Below, in pieces: positions 58,332 to 64,000 of a stretch of 64,000 nt of DNA. Source of the stretch: Nocardioides marmoribigeumensis (GTDB lineage Bacteria > Actinomycetota > Actinomycetes > Propionibacteriales > Nocardioidaceae); assembly GCF_031458325.1 (NCBI RefSeq), contig NZ_JAVDYG010000001.1:3162001-3226000 (forward strand). The letters run 5' to 3'. The notes beneath the pieces were generated by a model, which saw only the letters and a list, made by a program, of their open reading frames with translations, did not search any database and had not been told where the DNA came from. Position numbers and translations under genes: made by a program. Each line of letters opens with the position of its first letter. Position 1 is the stretch's first letter.

Positions 58332-59468
58332 GTGCGCTCCCACAGCGCCGTCTACGTCGACGTCGGCTACCTGCTGGCCAGCTCGGCCACCCGGGTGACC
58401 GGCACCTCGCTGCGCAGCGGCGTCGAGGTCGACCACCGCGCCCTCATCGAGGCGATCATGGAGCAGGCCGCGGAGAGCAGCGGTCTCCCGGTGCTCCGGG
58501 TCAACTGGTACGACTCCGGCGGCGGCCGCGGCGGCACCCCCGACCGCGAGCAGGAGCAGATCGGCCTGCTGCCGCGGGTCAAGCTGCGCCTGGGCCGGCT
58601 GAGCCACTCCGGCGAGCAGAAGGGCGTCGACCTCAAGATCGGGCTCGACCTGGTCACCCACGCCCGCAACAGCGCGGTCGACGTGATGTTCCTGCTCTCC
58701 GGCGACGACGACCTCACCGAGGCCGTCGAGGAGGCCCAGGCCCACGGCATCGAGGTCGTGCTGCTCGCGGTCCCGGGTGACCGCGGCAAGCCGCACGCGG
58801 TGAGCAAGCACCTGCTGCGCGCGGCCGACCGGCTCGAGCTGATCGACGAGAAGGCCATCGACGCGGCCGTCACGACCGTGGTCCGCGAGATGTTCCAGCA
58901 GCCGATCGTGCCCTACGTCCCCGATGAGCCCGGTCCCGACCAGGCGCCCGCCAAGCCGGCCGCCCCGGTCGACGGCGCGTCCGCGGTGCCGGCCGCACCG
59001 CCCGCCCCGGCCGGCGCCCCCTCCGGCGCGGGCCCGGACCTGGGGTCGCACGCGGGCTCGGACCCCGTCGACTCGGGACCCAAGCCGCCGACCCCGGCCC
59101 TCATGCCCCGCAAGCTCCCGGCGCCCGCGCCGCCCGCGGCGCCCGTCCCGCCCGCCGCGGTGCTCGCCTACCAGTCGACGACCGGGCGCCCCTCGGGCGG
59201 CTGGTTCGAGTCCGTCGACCCCCAGGAGGAGGAGCGCCTCGTCGACGAGGTGTGCGCCAGTGTCCTGGAGTCGTGGGCGCGCACCGCGTCGGAGGAGGCC
59301 CGCGGCACCCTCCTCCGGGGGGAGCCGACCATCCCCAGCGAGATCGACCGCGCGCTGCTGGTCGACCTGTCCAACCGCCTCGGCATCTACGCCCTCGACG
59401 AGCCGACGCGCCACATCCTGCGCTCGCGGTTCTGGGTGGTCGCGAGCGCCAAGCTGCGCGAGACCTGA
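58332..59468 (+). CDS. NYN-domain (PIN-like) RNase-type protein
   Basis: A 378-residue protein. The NYN nuclease domain occupies residues about 1-185, with acidic site residues in AVYVDVGYLL, KGVDLKIGLDLVTHA and FLLSGDDDLTEAVEEAQAHGIEVVLLAV. A proline/alanine-rich linker (about 195-285) leads to a helical C-terminal domain. NYN proteins cleave RNA, so this is probably a cytoplasmic endoribonuclease. GTG 58332 has an excellent ribosome binding site, GGAGGTGA. Confidence 0.87.
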   Translation: MRSHSAVYVDVGYLLASSATRVTGTSLRSGVEVDHRALIEAIMEQAAESSGLPVLRVNWYDSGGGRGGTPDREQEQIGLLPRVKLRLGRLSHSGEQKGVDLKIGLDLVTHARNSAVDVMFLLSGDDDLTEAVEEAQAHGIEVVLLAVPGDRGKPHAVSKHLLRAADRLELIDEKAIDAAVTTVVREMFQQPIVPYVPDEPGPDQAPAKPAAPVDGASAVPAAPPAPAGAPSGAGPDLGSHAGSDPVDSGPKPPTPALMPRKLPAPAPPAAPVPPAAVLAYQSTTGRPSGGWFESVDPQEEERLVDEVCASVLESWARTASEEARGTLLRGEPTIPSEIDRALLVDLSNRLGIYALDEPTRHILRSRFWVVASAKLRET

Positions 59469-59569
59469 CCCGCCTCCCGGGGCTCCTCCGGAGTCGCCAA
59501 CGCCACACCCGCGCCGGCCTCCCGGGCCCGCGCGCGGGCGTAGCGTGAGCAGCAGGAGGGTGAGTCGAC

Positions 59570-60973
59570 ATGGTCACCTCGAGTCCGCAGTTCCTCAGCA
59601 ACAGCGACGCCTTCACCTGGGAGATGGAGCACGACGCCGCGCTCCGCTCGACGGTCGTCACCGTCTTCGTCCTGGACCGTCCGCCGGACCCCGCCCGGGT
59701 CCGTGAGGGGTTCGAGCGGGCTGTCGCCACCGTCCCCCAGTTCCGGCAGCGGGTCGTGCCCTCGGCCCCGCCCGCCCCGCCCCGCTGGGAGGACGACCCC
59801 GACCTCGACCTCGACTTCCACCTGCGCCACGTCACCGCCAGCCCCGTCGACGGGCAGGCGCCCGGGCTCGACGTCGTGCTCGAGATGGCCCGGCGGGCCG
59901 AGATGGCCGACTTCGACCGCGCCCGGCCGCTGTGGGAGGCCACGATCGTCGACGGGCTCACCGTCGACGGGGTGCCCGGACGGGCCGCCCTGCTGGTCAA
60001 GCTCCACCACGCGCTGACCGACGGCATCGGCGGGGTCCAGCTGGCCCTGTCGATCCTCGACCTCGGCCCCGAGCCGACGGAGAGGGGACCGCTGCCCGCC
60101 GTACCCGTGGCGCCGGAGGCGGGGCGCTGGGCGCCCTGGACCGCGTCCGCGGCCTACGACCTCTCCGCCGTGCGCACGCTGGCCCGCACGACCCTGCGGT
60201 CGGTGCCGGGGATGCTGCGCGGCGCCCTGCACCCGGTCGAGACCGCGCGCGACGTCGCCGCGGTGGCCGGGTCGGTGGCGCGGACCGTGCGGCCGATCAA
60301 CCGGACCGGCTCCGCGCTGATGTCCGAGCGTCGCCTGGTCCGGCAGCTGGGGGTGCACCAGGTCCCGCTCGCGGGCCTCAAGGAGGCCGCGCACGCCTGC
60401 GACGCGACCCTCAACGACGCCTTCCTCGCGGCCGTGACGGGCGGCGTGCGCCGCTACCACGAGCGCCACCGCGCGGAGGTCGGCGACCTGCACGTCACCA
60501 TGCCGTTGAGCCTGCGGGACGACGGCGACGCCCTCGGCGGCAACCGCATCACGCTGATGCGCTTCGACGTGCCCGCCCGCATCCCGCGGGCCGACACCCG
60601 CATGCGCGCGATCCACGTGCGCGCGCAGCGGATGCGCTCCGAGCGCTCGCTGCCCTACACCCAGGCCATCGCCGGAGCCCTCAACCTGCTGCCGCACGCC
60701 TACCTCGCCGCGATGCTGCGCCACGTCGACGTGCTCGCCAGCGACGTGCCGGGGATCCCGGTCCCGGTGTGGCTCGGGGGAGCCAGGGTGCTCGTGCAGT
60801 ACCCCTTCGGCCCGACGATCGGCTCGGCGGTCAACGTCACGCTCATGTCGTACGTCGACACGTGCGCGGTCGGCGTGGACGTCGACACCGGCGCCGTGCC
60901 GGACCTGGAGGTGTTCCTCGAGTGCCTGCGCGAGGGGTTCGACGAGGTGCTCGCCCTCGGGGTCAGCCGGTGA
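59570..60973 (+). CDS. Wax ester synthase/diacylglycerol acyltransferase (WS/DGAT)
   Basis: A 467-residue acyltransferase that esterifies fatty alcohols or diacylglycerols with acyl-CoA for storage lipids. The catalytic motif HHALTDGIGGVQLALSIL (HHxxxDG) is near residue 146. DATLNDAFLAAVTGGVRRY, the conserved VPGIPVPVWLGGARVLVQYPFGP region and a C-terminal helix complete the family pattern. AGGAGG precedes ATG 59570, and TAGCGT at 59541-59546 is a possible -10 box. The end overlaps the convergent amidase gene by 11 bp. Confidence 0.92.
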   Translation: MVTSSPQFLSNSDAFTWEMEHDAALRSTVVTVFVLDRPPDPARVREGFERAVATVPQFRQRVVPSAPPAPPRWEDDPDLDLDFHLRHVTASPVDGQAPGLDVVLEMARRAEMADFDRARPLWEATIVDGLTVDGVPGRAALLVKLHHALTDGIGGVQLALSILDLGPEPTERGPLPAVPVAPEAGRWAPWTASAAYDLSAVRTLARTTLRSVPGMLRGALHPVETARDVAAVAGSVARTVRPINRTGSALMSERRLVRQLGVHQVPLAGLKEAAHACDATLNDAFLAAVTGGVRRYHERHRAEVGDLHVTMPLSLRDDGDALGGNRITLMRFDVPARIPRADTRMRAIHVRAQRMRSERSLPYTQAIAGALNLLPHAYLAAMLRHVDVLASDVPGIPVPVWLGGARVLVQYPFGPTIGSAVNVTLMSYVDTCAVGVDVDTGAVPDLEVFLECLREGFDEVLALGVSR

Positions 60974-62393
60974 TCACCGGGAACGGCCGGGCGGCCTCGA
61001 GCTCGTAGGCGACCTCGAGCAGGGTCCGCTCCTGGCCGTGGTCGGCCGAGAGCATCGCCGAGAGCGGGACCGAGCCGCCCTCGACCTCGCCGAGGCCGGT
61101 GGGCACGGTGATCGCCGGCCCGCCGGAGACGTTGGCGGCGGGGGTGAACCCGACGTAGGCGCGCAGCCGCTCGAAGACCAGGTCGAACTCGACGTCGGAG
61201 CCGAGGTGGCCGATCGGCGGCGTCACGTGGCCCAGCGTAGGGGTCAGCACGAGGTCGAAGCGGCGGAAGACCTCGTGGTAGAGCGCGCCCGCGCCGCGCA
61301 GCCGGCGGATCGCGCCGGGCAGCGAGCGCCACCGGCCTGGCACCATCGCGGCCAGCCCCTTGACGATCGGGTCGACCTGCGCGTGGTCGAAGTCGCGGGA
61401 GTAGAGCACCTTGCCCAGCCGCGAGGTGAGCAGGCCGAGCAGCGCCCAGTAGAGCGCGAAGTCGTCGGCGAACGCCGGGTCGATCGGGAGGCGCTCCTCG
61501 ACCAGCTCGTGGCCCGCGGCCGCGAGGAGGTCGGCGGTGCCGAGCACGCTCGCGCGGGTCGCGTCGTCGGTCGGGATGTCGGTGACCGAGTCGGTCATGA
61601 CGGCGATCCGCAGCCGGCGCGCGGCGGGCCCCTCGACGAGCCCGACGGGGCGCAGGCCCCGGCGGGCGGGGCGCACCCGCTCGGCGGCGGCGAGGAAGTG
61701 GGCGGTGTCGCGGACGGTCCGGCTGACCGCACCCTGGGCCACCACCTGCACCGGGAGCACGGTGTCGGCCAGCTCGGCGGCGAGCCGTCCGCGGGTGGGC
61801 TTGAGCCCGACCAGCCCGCAGGCCGCGGCCGGGATGCGGATCGAGCCGCCGCCGTCGTTGGCGTGGGCGAGGGGGACGACCCCCGCGGCGACCAGGGCCG
61901 CGGCGCCGCCGGAGGACGCGCCTGCGGAGTGGCCGGTGTGCCACGGGTTGCGGACCGGGTCCTCGGTGAGGAACTCCGTCGACGCGGTGAGCCCGAACTC
62001 CGGGAGCCTGCTCTTGCCCAGCGTCACGGTCCCGAGCCCGCGCCACTGCTTCATCACGCCGCCGTCGTGCCGGGCCGGCCGGGCGACGTACGCCACGCTG
62101 CCGAAGTTGGTCGGCATCCCCTCGACGTCGACGTTGTCCTTCATGAAGGTCGGCAGCCCGGCGAACGCCTCGTCCCCGAGGCCGTCCCGGTCGAGCCGCG
62201 CGGCCTCGCGCCGCGCCTCGTCGTACGCCGCGTGCTGGACCGGGCACAGCGCCGGCTGCACCTGCTCGGCGCGGGCGATCGCGGCGTCGACCGCCTCGAG
62301 GACGCCGACCTCGCGGCTCCGGAGGAGGGCGCTGAGCCCGACCGCGTCGTGGTCGGCGAGGACGTCGTCGGTGAAAGCGTGCACGCGAGTCAT
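60963..62393 (-). CDS. Amidase-signature family hydrolase
   Basis: A 476-residue amidase. The Ser-cisSer-Lys triad is visible: Lys in GLPTFMKDNVDVEG near residue 84, cis-Ser and nucleophile Ser in GHSAGASSGGAAALVAAG and HANDGGGSIRIPAAACGLVGLKPTRG (about 155-200). The substrate may be an aliphatic or aryl amide. ATG 62393 is divergent from the permease gene by 110 bp, and the two may act together, one importing a compound and the other hydrolysing it (inference). Confidence 0.92.
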   Translation of the reverse strand: MTRVHAFTDDVLADHDAVGLSALLRSREVGVLEAVDAAIARAEQVQPALCPVQHAAYDEARREAARLDRDGLGDEAFAGLPTFMKDNVDVEGMPTNFGSVAYVARPARHDGGVMKQWRGLGTVTLGKSRLPEFGLTASTEFLTEDPVRNPWHTGHSAGASSGGAAALVAAGVVPLAHANDGGGSIRIPAAACGLVGLKPTRGRLAAELADTVLPVQVVAQGAVSRTVRDTAHFLAAAERVRPARRGLRPVGLVEGPAARRLRIAVMTDSVTDIPTDDATRASVLGTADLLAAAGHELVEERLPIDPAFADDFALYWALLGLLTSRLGKVLYSRDFDHAQVDPIVKGLAAMVPGRWRSLPGAIRRLRGAGALYHEVFRRFDLVLTPTLGHVTPPIGHLGSDVEFDLVFERLRAYVGFTPAANVSGGPAITVPTGLGEVEGGSVPLSAMLSADHGQERTLLEVAYELEAARPFPVITG

Positions 62394-62438
62394 GTCCGCA
62401 TCCTTGCCGATCCGTCCGATTGGTGTGAGGTCGAACCA

Positions 62439-62467
62439 TTGACGGGGGTGGCCGCCTTCGCCACACT
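62439..62467 (+). promoter_or_regulatory. Candidate promoter of the permease gene
   Basis: TTGACG (62439-62444) and CACACT (62462-62467) are 17 bp apart, good -35 spacing with a weak -10 box, in the 110-bp gap between the divergent amidase and permease genes. An imperfect GTC...GAC symmetry around 62431-62443 may be an operator. Confidence 0.4.
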
Positions 62468-62503
62468 CCGAAGCATCACAGCCCTCGTGGAAGGCGGTCC
62501 CCG

Positions 62504-64000
62504 ATGAGCAGCGCAGACCTCGACGACGCCGACGCCAAACGCCTGGCAGAGCTCGGCTACACCCAGGAGCTCCACCGGGGCATGTCCGGGTTCTCCAACT
62601 TCGCGGTGTCGTTCTCGATCATCTCGATCCTGGCCGGGTGCATCACGACCTACTACCTCGCGATGGACGCCGGCGGCCCGATCGTCATCTCGCTCGGCTG
62701 GCCGCTGGTCGGCATCTTCGTCCTCCTGGTCGCCCTCTCGATGGCCGAGATCTGTTCGACCTACCCCACGGCGGGCGGCCTCTACTACTGGGCGGGCCAG
62801 CTGGCCAGGCGCAACAAGCGCGTCTGGGCGTGGTACGTCGGGTGGTTCAACTTCCTCGGCGAGGTCGCGGTCACCGCGGCCATCGACTACGGCGCCGCGA
62901 TCACGTGGATGGCGGCCCTCAACCTGATGTTCGGCATCTCGGTCACGCCGACCTCGACGTTCATCGCCTTCCTGGTCATCATCGCGCTGCACGGGCTGCT
63001 CAACACCTTCGGCGTCAACCTGGTCAACCTGCTGTCGATGGTCTCGGCCTGGTGGCACCTCGCGGGCGTGGGCCTGATCGTGGCGATCCTGTGGATCGTG
63101 CCCGACCAGCACCAGTCGCTGGCCTGGACCTTCACCGAGTTCAAGAACGACACCGGCTTCAGCAACCCGCTCTACGTCTTCATGATCGGCCTGCTGATGG
63201 CGCAGTACACCTACACCGGCTACGACGCCTCCGCCCACGTCGCCGAGGAGACCAAGAACGCCTCGGTCGAGGCGCCCAAGGGCATCGTGCGCAGCGTGTG
63301 GGTCTCGATCCTCGCCGGCTGGGTCCTGCTGGTCAGCGTGACCGCGGCCATCCAGAGCTACTCCGGCGCGCGCAACTCCGACACCGGCCTGCCGCCCGCC
63401 CAGATCTTCATCGACGCGGCCGGCAAGGACCTCGGCGTCTTCATGCTGCTCATCGCGGCCGTGGCGCAGTTCTTCTGCGGCATGGCGTCGGTGACGGCCA
63501 ATTCGCGCATGTCCTACGCCTTCTCGCGCGACAACGCCCTCCCGGGCTCGCGCCTGTGGTCGAAGGTCAATCCGCGCACCGGCACGCCCACGAACTCGAT
63601 CTGGTTCTGCGTGTTCTGGTCGGTGGTGCTGACGCTGCCCTCGCTGTGGTCGCTCACGGCCTACTTCGCGGTGACGTCGATCGCGGTCATCGGCCTCTAC
63701 ATCGCCTACGTCACGCCGGTGATGCTGCGCCGGCTCAAGCCCGACTTCCAGGACGGGCCGTTCAGCCTCGGTCGCTGGAGCGCCCCGGTCGGCTGGATCT
63801 CGGTGGTCTGGGTGATCTTCATCGTGATCCTGTTCATGCTGCCGCAGTACTCCCCGGGCACGCTCGGCGACAGCACGTTCAACTACGCGCCGGTGGCGGT
63901 CCTCACCGTGCTGCTGTTCGCGACCGTGACCTGGTTCGTCGGCGGCCGGCAGCACTTCATGCACGGCGCCAAGGGCGAGCACACGACCAAGGACCTCGAG
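62504..64000 (+). CDS. APC-superfamily amino-acid permease, 3' end beyond window
   Basis: An open frame of 499 codons from ATG 62504 to the right edge with no stop, nearly the usual family length of 510-530. The start LAELGYTQELHRGMSGFSNF, the first helix VSFSIISILAGCITTYY and the core motifs TYPTAGGLYYWAG and YTGYDASAHVAEETKNAS match the amino-acid/GABA (BAT1/UGA4-like) permeases of the APC superfamily. About 12 membrane helices are evident. It should import an amino acid or amine by cation coupling. The last residues visible are GEHTTKDLE. Confidence 0.92.
   Translation, partial: MSSADLDDADAKRLAELGYTQELHRGMSGFSNFAVSFSIISILAGCITTYYLAMDAGGPIVISLGWPLVGIFVLLVALSMAEICSTYPTAGGLYYWAGQLARRNKRVWAWYVGWFNFLGEVAVTAAIDYGAAITWMAALNLMFGISVTPTSTFIAFLVIIALHGLLNTFGVNLVNLLSMVSAWWHLAGVGLIVAILWIVPDQHQSLAWTFTEFKNDTGFSNPLYVFMIGLLMAQYTYTGYDASAHVAEETKNASVEAPKGIVRSVWVSILAGWVLLVSVTAAIQSYSGARNSDTGLPPAQIFIDAAGKDLGVFMLLIAAVAQFFCGMASVTANSRMSYAFSRDNALPGSRLWSKVNPRTGTPTNSIWFCVFWSVVLTLPSLWSLTAYFAVTSIAVIGLYIAYVTPVMLRRLKPDFQDGPFSLGRWSAPVGWISVVWVIFIVILFMLPQYSPGTLGDSTFNYAPVAVLTVLLFATVTWFVGGRQHFMHGAKGEHTTKDLE

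Noticed and set aside
1-64000. CRISPR arrays, tRNA or rRNA genes, insertion sequences, prophage genes
   Set aside because: Looked for direct-repeat arrays, transposase and integrase motifs and RNA gene signatures; none was seen by eye. A tRNAscan or repeat-finder run would settle small cases.

Overview
The window is a stretch of chromosome from a high-GC actinobacterium. Almost every codon in the called genes ends in G or C. GTG starts are common, neighbouring genes often overlap as GTGA or ATGA, and several genes have a TANNNT box only 6-7 nt before the start codon, as in leaderless actinobacterial mRNAs. The gene content (DUF222-HNH protein, ClgR/PopR-like regulator, WS/DGAT acyltransferase, LLM flavin oxidoreductases, PYROXD2-like oxidoreductase) fits Nocardioides or a close relative. 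That assignment is inference from content, not from a marker gene. No tRNA, rRNA, prophage, IS element or CRISPR array was seen. The density is about one gene per kb, and both window edges cut a gene.

Layout. 1-10.2 kb: partial secreted protein; a two-component system; a DUF4956 / VTC-domain / PAP2-like operon (polyphosphate-type chemistry); a PYROXD2-like oxidoreductase, SRPBCC and flavodoxin-fold group; a RimK ligase divergent from a retropepsin-like protease and an AspA/AstE-like hydrolase. 10.2-17.6 kb: membrane protein, NarL-type two-component system, two transporters, a dual-specificity-type phosphatase and an unknown protein. 17.5-22.7 kb: acyl-CoA synthetase, aldo/keto reductase and a secreted GH3 glucosidase. 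22.7-27.2 kb: a dehydrogenase, then the most interesting block. A small XRE regulator of the ClgR/PopR type ends in a Leu-Ala-Ala tail and has a TTCTGC palindrome upstream. It converges on two overlapping clpP genes, one of which has lost its catalytic serine. Upstream of the clpP pair are a small unknown gene and a frameshifted TTC38-like gene preceded by a long AT-rich palindrome.

27.2-40.2 kb: endoglycoceramidase-like enzyme, degenerate DUF222-HNH gene, methyltransferase divergent from an XRE-cupin regulator, MOSC protein, orphan CHASE-PAS histidine kinase, an LLM oxidoreductase translationally coupled to a copper-monooxygenase-like lipoprotein, and secreted phosphodiesterase and beta-propeller proteins. 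40.2-47.8 kb: ACT-domain regulator, thioesterase, membrane protein, crotonase, PEP carboxylase, PNPOx-like protein, and a TetR regulator divergent from an LLM oxidoreductase over a clear operator. 47.8-55 kb: two paralogous NAD-dependent epimerases flanking a LapA-like protein, a secreted zinc protease and a secreted DUF6351-type hydrolase. 55-64 kb: orphan LuxR-type response regulator, ureohydrolase and PLP decarboxylase pair, NYN nuclease, WS/DGAT acyltransferase, amidase and an amino-acid permease cut by the window edge.
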